Shown here: positions 42,738-53,285 of the stretch, piece by piece
How positions within the stretch are numbered: the stretch's first letter is position 1
How the letters are laid out: each line of letters begins with the position of its first letter
From: Candidatus Gastranaerophilales bacterium
GTDB taxonomy: Bacteria; Cyanobacteriota; Vampirovibrionia; Gastranaerophilales; Gastranaerophilaceae
NCBI GenBank assembly: GCA_944323985.1
Contig: CALUUP010000003.1
Location: 1-64,000, forward strand
Direction: 5' to 3'
DNA: 64,000 bases
Made by a program: the position numbers and the translations under genes
Notes under the pieces: generated by a model
Told to the model about the DNA's origin: nothing
The model's database searches: none
The model's input: only the letters and a program-made list of their open reading frames with translations

Positions 42738-44084
42738 ATGCCTGTTATTTCCAGATCTATATATGTTTTAGCATTTTTTGATACATTGATTATTGCTTTT
42801 ATAACATTATTTACTTTTTGTAGTTTTACAAATTCTTTGACTCAATTATTTTTAATAACTTTTTTGGTTTTGTTAATACTTACTTTTGTTTTGTATACTA
42901 AAAAATTTTATGATATAAGAAAATATTCTTTAAAAGATATATACTATCTTTTTGAAGGTGTTTCTGTTGCAACTGTGATTACATCTCTACCTTTATATTT
43001 TTTAGGTTTTAATATTGTTGCATTTATATTATTGGCAATAAATGCAGTTTTGATTTTTACAGGTTTATTTCTTTTTAGAGTCGTTTTTCAATTTTTTAAT
43101 TCTTATTGTAAATCAGTTAAAAATGTTTTAATTGTAGGAGCTGGGCAGGATGGAAAGTTGATTGCAGAAGAAATCCAATCTCGTCCGGAATTGGGTATGA
43201 AAGTTGTTGGATTTTTAGATGATAATATGAACACTATAGAAGATGAAGACTCTACTATTCCAATTCTTGGGCTTACTTGTGATTCTGAAGCCGTTATAAA
43301 AGATAATAATGTTAAAATCGTAATTGTGGCTGTAAAATCTAGAATGGATGCGGAAATTCTTACTGATTTAGTAAAAGGTATACCACTTGAAGTTAAAGTG
43401 TGGAGAATGCCTAAATTTTATGAAAAAATTACGAGTAAGTATTTAGTATCAAAAATGACAGTAAACTGGCTTTTTTATGATTGTACTAAGAAAAAAGCGA
43501 TTTTATATGCGCACTTAAAACGTTTATGTGATATTATTTCTTCAATTTTAATTATGTTAGTAACATTACCAATTTCGATTATTGCTATGATTGGTATTAA
43601 GCTTTCAGATTTAGGTCCTGTGTTTTATTTTCAAACGAGAATTGGAAAATATGGAAAGCCGTTTAAAATGATAAAATTTAGAACGATGTATCAGGATAAA
43701 GTTGAAGATAATTTTGATGATGACTTAAATGAAGTACAAGTTGATGATAAAAGAATTATGCCGTTTTGCAGGATTCTTAGGAAGTTCCACATTGATGAAT
43801 TGCCTCAAATGATTAATGTTTTAAGAGGTGAAATGAGTATAATCGGTCCAAGACCTGTTAGAGAAGAAGTCTATTATGAAAATAAAGAGCGTATTCCGTT
43901 TTGGGAATGTAGAAATTGGGTTCGTCCAGGCTGGTGCGGATGGCAACAAATCAACGTCTGTGAGCCTACTGCTGAAGACAGACTTAAATATGATCTTTAT
44001 TATATAAGACATCGTAAGCTTTTATGGGAATTTGCAATTCTTGTTCAATACTTTGCAAAAGTTATTACAGGAAGATGTAAATAA
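42738..44084 (+). CDS. Polyprenyl-phosphate phosphoglycosyl transferase (WcaJ/PglC type)
   Basis: The 448-residue protein has four N-terminal membrane segments, a Rossmann-like cytoplasmic domain (NVLIVGAGQDGKLIAEEIQS, then VVGFLDDN) and a C-terminal PGT domain: KRLCDIISSILIMLVTLPI, DLGPVFYFQTRIGKYGKPF, FKMIKFRTM, LRKFHIDELPQMINVLRGEM and IGPRPVREE. It transfers a sugar-1-phosphate to undecaprenyl phosphate and so starts exopolysaccharide, O-antigen or glycan synthesis. No other glycan cluster genes surround it except the 46283 transferase. Confidence 0.9.
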   Translation: MPVISRSIYVLAFFDTLIIAFITLFTFCSFTNSLTQLFLITFLVLLILTFVLYTKKFYDIRKYSLKDIYYLFEGVSVATVITSLPLYFLGFNIVAFILLAINAVLIFTGLFLFRVVFQFFNSYCKSVKNVLIVGAGQDGKLIAEEIQSRPELGMKVVGFLDDNMNTIEDEDSTIPILGLTCDSEAVIKDNNVKIVIVAVKSRMDAEILTDLVKGIPLEVKVWRMPKFYEKITSKYLVSKMTVNWLFYDCTKKKAILYAHLKRLCDIISSILIMLVTLPISIIAMIGIKLSDLGPVFYFQTRIGKYGKPFKMIKFRTMYQDKVEDNFDDDLNEVQVDDKRIMPFCRILRKFHIDELPQMINVLRGEMSIIGPRPVREEVYYENKERIPFWECRNWVRPGWCGWQQINVCEPTAEDRLKYDLYYIRHRKLLWEFAILVQYFAKVITGRCK

Positions 44085-44091
44085 ATTTATG

Positions 44092-44148
44092 TTTTTGGTA
44101 TAATTTATTTTGAAGAAGGGGAACTTGAGGAATGTATTTTATCCCCTT
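44092..44148 (+). promoter_or_regulatory. gatA promoter and leader hairpin
   Basis: TGGTATAAT (extended -10) is followed by a leader in which AAGGGGA (44116-44122) pairs with TCCCCTT (44142-44148) around a 19-base loop. The hairpin ends just before AAGGAG and the ATG at 44162, so it could affect translation. The function is speculative. Confidence 0.4.
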
Positions 44149-44161
44149 TTAAGGAGAAATT

Positions 44162-45625
44162 ATGCTAGAACTATTGAAAAAGAGTGCAATAGAACAAAGC
44201 AAGGCACTTAAAAATAAGGAAGTTTCAGCCGTTGAGCTTACAAAAGCGTCTATTGATAGAATTAAATCAATAGATGAGAAACTTGGAGCTTTTAATTCTT
44301 TAACAGAAGAAACTGCATTAGAAACGGCTAAGAAAGTTGATGAAAAAATTGCAAAAGGTGAAGAATTACCACTTCTTGCAGGTGTTCCTCTTGCTTTAAA
44401 AGATAATATGAATTTAATTGGCTCTAAAACAACAGCGTCAAGTAAAATTTTAGAGAATTTTGTATCACCTTATAATGCAACAGCTACACAAAAGCTTTTG
44501 GATAATTTAATTCCAATTGTAGGTAAAGCTAATTTAGATGAATTCGCAATGGGTTCTTCTAATGAAAACTCTGCATTTAAAAAAGTTCATAACCCTTGGA
44601 ATTTAAATAAGGTTCCTGGTGGTTCTTCCGGTGGTTCTGCTGCTTCTGTAGCTGCTTGTGAGGCGACTTTAGCATTAGGTTCAGATACAGGTGGAAGTAT
44701 TAGATTACCTGCGAGTTTTTGCGGTATTGTGGGTATGAAACCGACTTATGGTATTGTTTCAAGATATGGTTTGATAGCTTTTGCTTCATCTCTTGATCAG
44801 ATTGGTCCTTTTGCTAGAACTGTTGAAGATGCAGCGGCTCTTTTAGAAGTTATTGCTGGTTATGATTATCATGATTCGACTTCTTTGAATAGACCTGTAG
44901 AGAATTATAGAGCTAGCTTAAATAATGATATAAAAGGAATGAAGATTGGTGTTGTTAAGGAATTAATCGGAGAAGGTCTTGCACCTGATGTTCAGAAAGC
45001 AATGCAAGCTGCAATTGATTCTTATAAGTCTTTAGGTGCTGAAATTGTTGAGATTTCTTTACCTAATTTAAAACACTCAATTGGTATTTATTATATTCTA
45101 GCAACTGCAGAATGTAGTTCTAATTTGGCTAGATTTGATGGTGTTAGATATGGTCATAGAACAGCAGATGCTAATAATTTACTTGAAATGTATTGTAAAA
45201 CAAGGGCTGAAGGTTTTGGTCCGGAAGTTAAACGTCGTATAATGCTTGGAACATATGCATTATCATCTGGATATTATGATGCTTATTATAAAAAAGCTCT
45301 TCAGATGAGAAGAGTTGTTACAGAGGATTTCTTAAAAGCGTTTGCTCAAGTTGATGCTTTAATTTCTCCAACTTGTCCAAATACAGCTTTTGATTTGGGT
45401 GCTAAAACTGAAGATCCTCTTGCTATGTATTTAACAGATATTGCTACTATTTCCGCTAATTTAGCCGGAATACCTGCGATTTCTGTTCCTGCTGGGTTCG
45501 ATGCAGATGGTATGCCTATAGGACTTCAAATTATGTCACCGCAGTTGACTGAATCTAAGTTGTTCAATATTGCTTATAAGTTTGAACAACAGCATGATTA
45601 TTATAAACAACTTGCTAATATTTAA
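44162..45625 (+). CDS. gatA: Asp/Glu-tRNA amidotransferase subunit A
   Basis: The 487-residue protein is the amidase of GatCAB, converting Glu-tRNA(Gln) (and Asp-tRNA(Asn)) to the amidated form. The amidase triad is visible as Lys in VPLALKDNMN and two Ser in VPGGSSGGSAAS and GSDTGGSIRLPAS. YDYHDST, RYGLIAFASSLDQIGP and the C-terminal IGLQIM are typical. gatB and gatC are not in the window. It is followed by a terminator. Confidence 0.96.
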   Translation: MLELLKKSAIEQSKALKNKEVSAVELTKASIDRIKSIDEKLGAFNSLTEETALETAKKVDEKIAKGEELPLLAGVPLALKDNMNLIGSKTTASSKILENFVSPYNATATQKLLDNLIPIVGKANLDEFAMGSSNENSAFKKVHNPWNLNKVPGGSSGGSAASVAACEATLALGSDTGGSIRLPASFCGIVGMKPTYGIVSRYGLIAFASSLDQIGPFARTVEDAAALLEVIAGYDYHDSTSLNRPVENYRASLNNDIKGMKIGVVKELIGEGLAPDVQKAMQAAIDSYKSLGAEIVEISLPNLKHSIGIYYILATAECSSNLARFDGVRYGHRTADANNLLEMYCKTRAEGFGPEVKRRIMLGTYALSSGYYDAYYKKALQMRRVVTEDFLKAFAQVDALISPTCPNTAFDLGAKTEDPLAMYLTDIATISANLAGIPAISVPAGFDADGMPIGLQIMSPQLTESKLFNIAYKFEQQHDYYKQLANI

Positions 45626-45642
45626 TTATAAAAGTTAAAAAT

Positions 45643-45672
45643 AAAAACTCCCTAAACTAGGGAGTTTTTATT
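45643..45672 (+). terminator. Terminator after gatA
   Basis: AAAAACTCCCTA-AAC-TAGGGAGTTTTT is a perfect 12-bp stem with A and T runs on both sides, so it may act in both directions for the convergent apt gene. Confidence 0.9.
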
Positions 45673-45727
45673 TTATCTTAATTTTAAAGAGTATTTTTGT
45701 AGAAAAGTTTTTTATTAAAATATCAAG

Positions 45728-46276
45728 TTAGTCAATGTCATAGTTTAGCATTGAAATTACTTTAATACCTTCAGTTTCAATTCTTTCTCTACCTTTCAGA
45801 GGATCAAGTTCTATTATAAATGCAGATGCTACAACTTCTGCTCCCACTCTTTTTACTAATTTACAAGCAGCTACAGCCGTTCCACCTGTTGCTAATAAAT
45901 CATCTATTACAACTACTCTATCTCCTGGTTTTAAAGCGTCAGCATGCATTTCTATAGTATCTGTTCCATATTCTAATGAATAAGATTCTTTTATTGTTTC
46001 TGCAGGAAGCTTATTTGGTTTTCTTATAGGTATAAAACCTGCATTTAATTTATAAGCAAGTGCCGCACCAAAAATAAAACCTCTAGATTCAACACCTGCA
46101 ATGTAATCAACATTTTCATTTTTGAATTTCTCATATAAAAATTCAATCATATATTCCATCGCTTTAGCATCTTTTGTTGCTGTAGTGATATCTAAAAACA
46201 TAATTCCTTTTTTAGGAAAATCAGGAACCGTTCTTACATGTTCTCTTACATAATCAAATTTATCTTTTTCTAACAT
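45728..46276 (-). CDS. apt: Adenine phosphoribosyltransferase
   Basis: The 182-residue protein salvages adenine to AMP with PRPP. The PRPP loop is VVVIDDLLATGGTA, and FPKKGIMFLDITT and GVESRGFIFGAALA are the family signatures. The length is normal. It lies six bases from the next gene upstream and is likely cotranscribed with it. Cytoplasmic. Confidence 0.95.
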   Translation of the reverse strand: MLEKDKFDYVREHVRTVPDFPKKGIMFLDITTATKDAKAMEYMIEFLYEKFKNENVDYIAGVESRGFIFGAALAYKLNAGFIPIRKPNKLPAETIKESYSLEYGTDTIEMHADALKPGDRVVVIDDLLATGGTAVAACKLVKRVGAEVVASAFIIELDPLKGRERIETEGIKVISMLNYDID

Positions 46277-46282
46277 AGCTAT

Positions 46283-47629
46283 TTATACCTCTTGTAATTC
46301 TTTTTCTTGTCTACATTCTTCTTCTAAGATTAAACCGTGTGCAGTTTTTCCCCAGTTTAAATCTTTCTTGCAGAATAATATTTTACCACAAATAAATAAT
46401 TCCATAGGGAACCAAATTATTAAGAAATAAACTGTTGTTTCAAAAGCTTCTATAAAAGCTTTTAATCTTGGATATCCAGCATATTTTCTTAAACTATATC
46501 TTATAGCAAAGAAAAATCCTAATCCTACAACCATTGATACAATTAAAGATGACCAAAGCACATTGTGAAGACTGTAAGGATCAATCTTATCAGTTAAAAG
46601 CTTTATTATTCTAAAAAATACTTCCATCATAAACCACAGTGGCATTATAAATTGGGTAATATATACAGCCATATCTAATCTTGCTCTTAATGACATTTTC
46701 TTAGAAAGCATTGCTTCTGCAAAATATTCTAAATATCTTCTAATTGTTCCTTCTAACCATCTTCTTCTTTGTCTGAATAGAGGTAAAATATATATAATAC
46801 CTTCTTCATAAACGCAAGCATCTTGGCAATATCTGATATCCCAACCTTTTATATGTAATCTAGTAGACATATCTAAATCATCTGTAATTGTATAATTATT
46901 CCAACCATTGATATCGTCAAGAGCAATTCTTTTTATTAATTCACCGTTGCCTCTAAGCTCTACTGCACCTTTAACGGCATCTCTTCCAGCTTGAAGATAT
47001 GTGTCAAAAGTATATTCATTGTTTTGACATCTTGTTAAGAAATTATAGTTGCTATTTCTGATTATTTTTCTTGCTTGCACAGCGCCAACATCAGAAGGTT
47101 CTAGATGGGGAACTAGTTTTGATAGAAAATCCGCATCAACTGTTGCATCTGCATCAAAAACTAAAATTGCTTCCCCTTTGGCTAGTTTTAATGCATCATT
47201 TAAAACTGCTGATTTACCTGGAAATGCATTTTTTTCTCTAATTAAAGCTTTTACATTAGGAAATTCTTCTTCAAGTTTTTTTATTACATTTGCTGTATTA
47301 TCTGTACTTCTATCATCAATTACAATAACTTCAAAATTATTATAATCCATTTTTAAGATATTTTTTACAGTACAAGCTATTACATTTTCTTCATTATGAG
47401 CCGGAATCATAACAGTTACAAAAGGCTTAAATGATTCATTAATAACTGGGGGGTGTTTTTTTAACTTTCTTTTTTTGTATTTCATTGCCGCAATGGAATA
47501 CAAGCCGTATATAACCATACACACACATAATATAACGAAACCTACGACTGTATTAACATGATTTTGAAAAATATATAAAAATACCCCCAAGCATGATAAT
47601 ATTGTAAATAAAAGAATTCTTTCTCTCAT
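46283..47629 (-). CDS. Membrane glycosyltransferase family 2 (PgaC/BcsA-like)
   Basis: The 448-residue processive-type glycosyltransferase has two N-terminal membrane helices, a GT-A catalytic domain (VTVMIPAHNEENVI, VIVIDDRSTDNT, VFDADA, ITDDLDMSTRL, and RQRRRW as QxxRW-type motif) and about four C-terminal helices. Such enzymes polymerise and export polysaccharides such as poly-N-acetylglucosamine, cellulose or hyaluronan. The QxxRW acceptor motif is retained. No export accessory genes are adjacent, so the product is unknown. Confidence 0.85.
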   Translation of the reverse strand: MRERILLFTILSCLGVFLYIFQNHVNTVVGFVILCVCMVIYGLYSIAAMKYKKRKLKKHPPVINESFKPFVTVMIPAHNEENVIACTVKNILKMDYNNFEVIVIDDRSTDNTANVIKKLEEEFPNVKALIREKNAFPGKSAVLNDALKLAKGEAILVFDADATVDADFLSKLVPHLEPSDVGAVQARKIIRNSNYNFLTRCQNNEYTFDTYLQAGRDAVKGAVELRGNGELIKRIALDDINGWNNYTITDDLDMSTRLHIKGWDIRYCQDACVYEEGIIYILPLFRQRRRWLEGTIRRYLEYFAEAMLSKKMSLRARLDMAVYITQFIMPLWFMMEVFFRIIKLLTDKIDPYSLHNVLWSSLIVSMVVGLGFFFAIRYSLRKYAGYPRLKAFIEAFETTVYFLIIWFPMELFICGKILFCKKDLNWGKTAHGLILEEECRQEKELQEV

Positions 47630-47836
47630 AATCTCCCAAAACCATCCTTTATAAGCTTCTATATTTTATAAATAGTAGCCTATATCTTGATTATATCAAA
47701 AACATTAACTTATGTGGCGTTTTTCTTGTTTTTTTATATTCAATGTTACATTTCTTAATAAAGCTGTAAAGAAAAAGCAATTTTTGCAGAAGTAAATACT
47801 TTATATATACATAAGAGATATTTAAGGAGTAAGAAG

Positions 47837-48130
47837 ATGAATTTATTTATAAAATCAGAAGTAACAACAGAAGAAATGAATTCAGTAAAAGACTTTTTTG
47901 CAGAGTTTGATAAAGAAGTTGAAACAGTAACTCCAGAGGAAGCAAACAAGGAAACTCCAGTTACAAGATATATCTCTTCATTAGTGACATCTTGCTACGA
48001 AAAATCCGTAGAAGATATAGCCAATACAAAAATTGGAAATAAAGTAGTTAGAAAAAGAAATTTACAACAAGTAATGAGAGAATCATTCTTCTATGGTTCA
48101 AACAGATTTGGAAATAATTTTATCGCATAA
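47837..48130 (+). CDS. 97-residue soluble protein, unknown
   Basis: The protein is mostly helical and charged (KDFFAEFDKEVETVTPEEAN then VTRYISSLVTSCYEKSVEDI) with a basic VVRKRNLQQVMRES near the C-terminus. It has no signal peptide. AAGGAGTAAGAAGATG gives a good ribosome site. No domain is recognised. Four copies of a CTTACAT-like 7-mer follow the gene around 48150-48180. Confidence 0.65.
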   Translation: MNLFIKSEVTTEEMNSVKDFFAEFDKEVETVTPEEANKETPVTRYISSLVTSCYEKSVEDIANTKIGNKVVRKRNLQQVMRESFFYGSNRFGNNFIA

Positions 48131-48149
48131 AACACATCTCTTATATAAT

Positions 48150-48180
48150 CTTACTTACATCTTACATCTTACATCTTACA
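48150..48180. repeat. 7-bp tandem repeat
   Basis: CTTACAT recurs about four times in direct tandem between 48150 and 48180, after the 47837 gene. It is probably slippage-prone sequence without further function. Confidence 0.6.
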
Positions 48181-48189
48181 AAAATTTTC

Positions 48190-48215
48190 AGTCCCGATTA
48201 GGGGCTTTTTTTTTG
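48190..48215 (+). terminator. Terminator overlapping the comEC stop codon
   Basis: AGTCCC pairs with GGGGCT (one G-T) around GATTA, and a run of Ts follows on the plus strand, ending the 47837 transcript. The comEC stop codon (48198-48200) lies in the loop. Confidence 0.75.
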
Positions 48216-50570
48216 TATGTATTTCCTTTTTAGAGAATCGTAAGTGTATATTTTAAATCTGTTTTTGTTGATGATTATTTTTATTGAATTGTTATTATCT
48301 GTTCTTAGAATTTGTGAATTTTTAAGGATATTTAATGTGTATATTGAAGGATGTCCAAATTTATTTTCTCCTACTGATATAATTGATATTTGGGGATTAA
48401 AATATTTTATTAAATTTTGGTCAATACTACCAAAAGCTCCGTGATGTCCAACTTTAAGAATTGATATATTTTGGGGTAAATATGCTTTTATCTCTTTTAA
48501 TGTTTTAATTCCTGCATCACCTGTAAAGAGCATTTTAAATTTATTATATTCTATTAACGTTATTATAGAAGATTCATTATCATCATTTTCTTTTATCTTT
48601 TGTGTAATGTAGTTTGTAATTTTTACGTTCGATTTGTTATAAATTATTTGATTGTTAGTTGCTAAAATAAGTTTAGATTTTTGATTTTTATATAGAAATT
48701 GAGCTTCTTTTGAACTATGACCAAAAGAGTTTATATAAATGTTTTTAACGTTCAATTTATTTACGATATCTATAATCCCTCCTGAATGATCGTTGTCAAA
48801 ATGTGTTAAGATAATACCTTCGATATTTTTAATCCCATTGTCTTTTAGGTATTTTAAAATGACAATTTCAGCTTGAGATTTTCCACCATTGTAGCCGCTT
48901 TTTCCTGTGTCAATTAAGAAATATTCATTTTTTGGTGTTTTTATCAAGAAAGAGTCAGCATTACCTACATCAAATGTTATAATTTCTAAATTAGAATTTT
49001 TTATGGGGATTAGTGAAATTAATAATATTGTTGTTAGTATTAAAACAAAGTTTTTTATATTGTGTAGGTATTTTTCTCGTATTTCATTATTAAATAGTAG
49101 AGTTAGTGATATTAAAATAAGGTAGTATAATAAAAGTTGCAAAATAGATGGGTGTGATGTTTGTGCAATTGAATTTGGTAGATTTCCCCAAAAATCTGAA
49201 ATATTTATAATGAGTGTTAGTAGTGGATTTAAGATGTGGTCTAATAAATTAAATAAAGTATTAGGAATGATAAATCCAAGTAAAGAACTTATAAAGCCTA
49301 CGAAGCTAACAATTGATAATATTGGTACACTTAAGATATTAGCAAAAATAGAATAAACACTAATATTATTAAAATAAAAAATTTGTAATGGTATAACCCA
49401 TAATTGTGCAATTATTGGAACTGTTACTGTTCCAATAATCCAACTTATTATTTTATTTTTATATTTATTTAAGAAAGGTGCAGAAAGAAGTAGGCCAAAT
49501 GTTACCAAAAATGATAATTGAAAGCCAACGTCATTAAGATACATTGGGTTGTAAATAAGCATTAAAAATGCAACGAAAGAAAGTAGTGCAATACTATGAG
49601 TATCTCGATCAATTAGTTTACCAATTAAAACAAAAATTAGCATAAGAGTAGCTCTAACGACAGATGGTCCAAGACCTGTCATTAGCGAATATATAATTAT
49701 CATTAAAATGCAAAAGGATATATTTAATTTAAAGTTTACTTTAAATAAAGATAAAAAATAGTAAAAGAATGAGAATATAAAAGCAACATTCATTCCAGAA
49801 GCAGCAAGTATATGCAGTAGTCCTGAATTTGTGAAAGAATTTTTTATATTTTCAGGTGGAGAAATTGCATCATCTCCAAAAACAATGCCTCCTAAGAGTT
49901 CTAAATTAGGAGTTTTTATTATTTTAGAGTGTTTTGTTATTATTTTTTCTCTATAGTTATTTATATATTGAAGAGATTTTTCGTATAAAGTTTTTGAATG
50001 ATTAATTTGAGATATGCAGTTATTTTCTTTTCCGTAAAATACTGAATAAGAATTAAAATTTCTTAAATAATTTCCATAATCAAACTGGGAAGGATTTCCT
50101 GCTTTAAATGGTGTTGAGAGAATTCCTTCTATTTTATAACTATCGTATAATTTTAGTTTCTTATTGCAATCGGTTAATGTAACAAAAGTTTTTTCATTTT
50201 TTAATTCTAATGATTTGTTATCATATTCTATATTATCAACTAAAAAGAAGAATTTTTGTTTATTAATGTCTTTAGTTTGAGGTATTGATATGATTTGACC
50301 TTGTATTGAAGATTTTTTAGGTGCAATATTGAGTAATATATCTGTATCTTTTATTTTTAAAGAAATGTTGAATATTCCAAAGTAAAAAATTAGATTACAA
50401 ATAAGTAGATATTTGGGTGGAAAAATATTTTTACAAATTGCTAAAATTGATAATGATAAAACAATAAATGTAGCAAAAATTTGGAAGTTATAAAGCACTG
50501 CAACCAATGCAAAAATATAAAATCCGACAATAAGCAACATTAAAAAGTTCTTATTTTTAAGGTATTCCAT
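48198..50570 (-). CDS. comEC: ComEC/Rec2-family DNA uptake channel
   Basis: The 790-residue membrane protein has N-terminal helices and a DUF4131-like soluble region (about 60-200), the competence domain with its LGGIVFGDDA and HILAASGMNVAFIF motifs and about ten membrane helices, and a C-terminal metallo-beta-lactamase domain with LTHFDNDHSGG (HxDxDH) and GHHGA. It takes transforming DNA across the inner membrane. It closes the prfA-rnpM-infB operon on the minus strand, with 14 bp between it and infB. Together with the HhH protein at 20150 it hints at natural competence, though neither is proof. Confidence 0.9.
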   Translation of the reverse strand: MEYLKNKNFLMLLIVGFYIFALVAVLYNFQIFATFIVLSLSILAICKNIFPPKYLLICNLIFYFGIFNISLKIKDTDILLNIAPKKSSIQGQIISIPQTKDINKQKFFFLVDNIEYDNKSLELKNEKTFVTLTDCNKKLKLYDSYKIEGILSTPFKAGNPSQFDYGNYLRNFNSYSVFYGKENNCISQINHSKTLYEKSLQYINNYREKIITKHSKIIKTPNLELLGGIVFGDDAISPPENIKNSFTNSGLLHILAASGMNVAFIFSFFYYFLSLFKVNFKLNISFCILMIIIYSLMTGLGPSVVRATLMLIFVLIGKLIDRDTHSIALLSFVAFLMLIYNPMYLNDVGFQLSFLVTFGLLLSAPFLNKYKNKIISWIIGTVTVPIIAQLWVIPLQIFYFNNISVYSIFANILSVPILSIVSFVGFISSLLGFIIPNTLFNLLDHILNPLLTLIINISDFWGNLPNSIAQTSHPSILQLLLYYLILISLTLLFNNEIREKYLHNIKNFVLILTTILLISLIPIKNSNLEIITFDVGNADSFLIKTPKNEYFLIDTGKSGYNGGKSQAEIVILKYLKDNGIKNIEGIILTHFDNDHSGGIIDIVNKLNVKNIYINSFGHSSKEAQFLYKNQKSKLILATNNQIIYNKSNVKITNYITQKIKENDDNESSIITLIEYNKFKMLFTGDAGIKTLKEIKAYLPQNISILKVGHHGAFGSIDQNLIKYFNPQISIISVGENKFGHPSIYTLNILKNSQILRTDNNNSIKIIINKNRFKIYTYDSLKRKYIQKKSP

Positions 50571-50584
50571 TATAATAGAGCCTA

Positions 50585-53050
50585 TTATAGTTCAGAACGT
50601 TCAATTTCTTGTTTAGTTGTAAATTTAACAATATCTCCTTCTTGGATATCATTGAATTTTACAAAAGAAAGTCCGCATTCAAAACCTTGAGAAACTTCTT
50701 TAACATCATCTTTAAATCTTTTAAGTTGGTCAATAGCACCTTTAAAGATTTCTTTACCATCTCTGTAAATAGTTGCAGTGTCGTTTCTATTAATTTTACC
50801 TTCTGTAACATAACAACCGGCAATTTTTTGAATTTTACCGATAGTAAATATTTGTCTGATTTCAACTTCACCGGTTGTAACTTCTTTAATTTCTGGAGAA
50901 AGAAGTGATACCATTGTTTTTTCAATATCTTCAAGAATTTGATAAATGATATCATATTTTTTGATGGTTACACCTTCTCTTTCAGCAGCAGCTAATGCAT
51001 TTGAATCTTCTTTTACAGTGAAACCTAGAATTAAAGCGTTAGAAGCTGAAGCTAACATAACATCTGCTTCAGAGATATCTCCAACTCCAACGTGAATAAT
51101 TTTTGTATCAATTTCTTTTGATTCAAATTGAGCAATTGCTTGTGCAACGGCTTCTGCTGAACCGTGAGTATTAGCTTTAATAATTAAGTTTAATTGAGTA
51201 GCACCATCTTCAGCACCTGATTCTCTTCTCATATGAGCTGGAAGCATTGCATCTAAACGTTTATTACGTTCTTTTTCTTTACGTTTATCAATGATTGCTT
51301 TCATTTCTTTTTCATTTTTAACAACTTCGAAGTAATCTCCAGCATTAGGAACTTCTGTTAAGCCTAAAATTTCAACAGGAGTAGATGGTTCTGCCTTTTG
51401 GATTCTTTCTCCGGAATCTGATAATAAGGCTCTTACTCTACCACAAGCAGTTCCTACTACAATGCAATTACCTGTTCTTAGAGTTCCGTTTTGAACTAAT
51501 AGTGTTGCAACAGGTCCTTTTCCTTTATCTAAGTTTGCTTCAATTACAACTCCTGAAGCCTCAGCTTTAGGGTTTGCTTTTAAATCTTGAATTTCTGCTA
51601 CTAACAGAATGTATTCAAGCAATTCATCAATACCCGTTCCTTGTAAAGCTGAAACTTGTACAGCAATCGTATCTCCACCCCAAGCTTCAGGAACTAAACC
51701 GTGTTCTGTAAGCTGTTGTAACACTTTATCAGGGTTTGCGCTAGGTTTATCACATTTATTTACAGCGACGATTATTGGAACTTCAGCAGCTTTTGCGTGG
51801 TTAATTGCTTCTATCGTTTGCGGCATTATACCATCATCTGCAGCAACAACAAGAATTGCAATATCAGTAGCCTTTGCACCTCTTGCCCTCATTTCTGTGA
51901 AAGCTTCGTGACCTGGTGTGTCGACAAATACAATTTTCTTTTCGTGTTTGTTGTCTAAATAAACTGTATATGCACCAATAGATTGTGTAATTCCACCAAC
52001 TTCTGTTGCAACAATTTTATGTTTAGAAGCTCGAATGCTATCTAATAAAGTTGTTTTACCATGGTCAACGTGTCCCATGATACTAACAACAGGAGCACGT
52101 TTTTTTAGTAATTTTTTATCTACTTCGCTTAGAGCTTTTTGTTTTTGCTCTTTTTCCATTTCTTCTTCTATGTATGCATCAATATCTTCTTCTAAGACTT
52201 CCAGTTCGTATTCAGCACATACTTTTTTTATGGTTTCAACATCTATTAGTTGGTTAACAGTTGCCATAATTCCTTGAAACATCAAAAATCTAACTATTTC
52301 AGCAGGTGTTTTATGTATTTTGTCAGCTAATTCACTTATTGTCATTGCTGAATTAACAACTATTTGTTTAACTTCTTCAATAGATTCTTCTTTATGTGAT
52401 TTCTTTTTGTGTTTTTGAGCAGCAGCTTTTTCTAAAGAAATCATTTCTTGATCTTCTTTTTTTGAATTGAAATCTTTATCTTTTTTTCTTTGATCGTTTT
52501 TCTTTTTACCGGATGGTGTGTTTTTCCCTTCATAAATTTCTTGAGGAATTATTCGTCTTTCTACTAATTTTTTTTCTTGATTAGGTTTTGAAAAATTTTT
52601 CTTTTCTGTAGATTGTTTTTCAGTTTTTTCTTCTACTTTTTTTATTGGTTTTTGAGGTGCTTTTCTTACAATTTCTATTCTTGATTGGTTTTTTGGATAT
52701 TCTATTTTGGTTCTCTCAACTCTAACAATTGGTTTTTCTTGGATTTTTTTTACTTCTTTTTCTTTAGAAATTTCTTCAGCTTGTGTTTTTGTATTTTTTT
52801 CAACTTCTTTAGCTGTTTCAACTGTTTGTTCTTCTACTGTTTTAGCTTTTTTTACGACAAAAGCTTTTGGTTTTGTTGAAGATTTTTTAGGCAACAGACC
52901 TAAAGATTCTTTTAATTTTTTTATTTGAGTAGGTGTGACAGTATTGGAATGAGACTTTATTATTATCGAGATTTCCGCAAATTTTTCGATAACTTCTTTA
53001 CTTGTCATTCCTAGTTCTTTTGCTAATTCACTAACTCTTATACTGTCCAT
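50585..53050 (-). CDS. infB: Translation initiation factor IF-2
   Basis: The 821-residue factor has a variable Lys/Glu-rich N-terminal region (60-225), an IF2N module, and the G domain: [13 protein letters not shown] (326-338), [15 protein letters not shown], and NKCD, then the beta-barrels and the C-terminal tRNA-binding domain. It delivers initiator tRNA to the 30S subunit. rnpM overlaps its start by 20 bp. nusA, the usual upstream partner, is replaced by prfA. Confidence 0.97.
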   Translation of the reverse strand: MDSIRVSELAKELGMTSKEVIEKFAEISIIIKSHSNTVTPTQIKKLKESLGLLPKKSSTKPKAFVVKKAKTVEEQTVETAKEVEKNTKTQAEEISKEKEVKKIQEKPIVRVERTKIEYPKNQSRIEIVRKAPQKPIKKVEEKTEKQSTEKKNFSKPNQEKKLVERRIIPQEIYEGKNTPSGKKKNDQRKKDKDFNSKKEDQEMISLEKAAAQKHKKKSHKEESIEEVKQIVVNSAMTISELADKIHKTPAEIVRFLMFQGIMATVNQLIDVETIKKVCAEYELEVLEEDIDAYIEEEMEKEQKQKALSEVDKKLLKKRAPVVSIMGHVDHGKTTLLDSIRASKHKIVATEVGGITQSIGAYTVYLDNKHEKKIVFVDTPGHEAFTEMRARGAKATDIAILVVAADDGIMPQTIEAINHAKAAEVPIIVAVNKCDKPSANPDKVLQQLTEHGLVPEAWGGDTIAVQVSALQGTGIDELLEYILLVAEIQDLKANPKAEASGVVIEANLDKGKGPVATLLVQNGTLRTGNCIVVGTACGRVRALLSDSGERIQKAEPSTPVEILGLTEVPNAGDYFEVVKNEKEMKAIIDKRKEKERNKRLDAMLPAHMRRESGAEDGATQLNLIIKANTHGSAEAVAQAIAQFESKEIDTKIIHVGVGDISEADVMLASASNALILGFTVKEDSNALAAAEREGVTIKKYDIIYQILEDIEKTMVSLLSPEIKEVTTGEVEIRQIFTIGKIQKIAGCYVTEGKINRNDTATIYRDGKEIFKGAIDQLKRFKDDVKEVSQGFECGLSFVKFNDIQEGDIVKFTTKQEIERSEL

Positions 53051-53273
53051 CTAATATTCCTTTCAAATCTTCAGAGGTTTTTAAAACTCTGTTTAATTTA
53101 TTTTTTTTTAATGCTGTTTCGATACAACTTTGATTATAACAAAGATATGCTGATCTGCCAAATGTTTTAGAATCAGGGTTTATTATTATTTTTCCATTTT
53201 TGTGATCTTTTGTAATTCTAATAAGCTGATTTCTTTCTAATAATTTATTACAACCAACACATTTTCGAAGCAT
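53031..53273 (-). CDS. ylxR: RnpM/YlxR (DUF448) RNA-binding protein
   Basis: The 80-residue protein has the DUF448 signature: RKCVGCNKLLERNQLIRI with its Cys pair, then the strand KIIINPDSKTFGRSAYLC and YNQSCIE. This family is usually encoded between nusA and infB; RnpM in Bacillus modulates RNase P. It overlaps infB by 20 bp and sits 12 bp after prfA. Confidence 0.92.
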   Translation of the reverse strand: MLRKCVGCNKLLERNQLIRITKDHKNGKIIINPDSKTFGRSAYLCYNQSCIETALKKNKLNRVLKTSEDLKGILDGQYKS

Positions 53274-53285
53274 TTTTTCTCCATT

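Noticed and set aside
44116-44148. Riboswitch in the gatA leader
   Set aside because: A single hairpin without a recognisable aptamer is not enough; kept only as a low-confidence leader structure.
48150-48180. CTTACAT tandem repeats considered as CRISPR or a regulatory array
   Set aside because: The 7-bp unit and about four copies are ordinary slippage-type microsatellite sequence.
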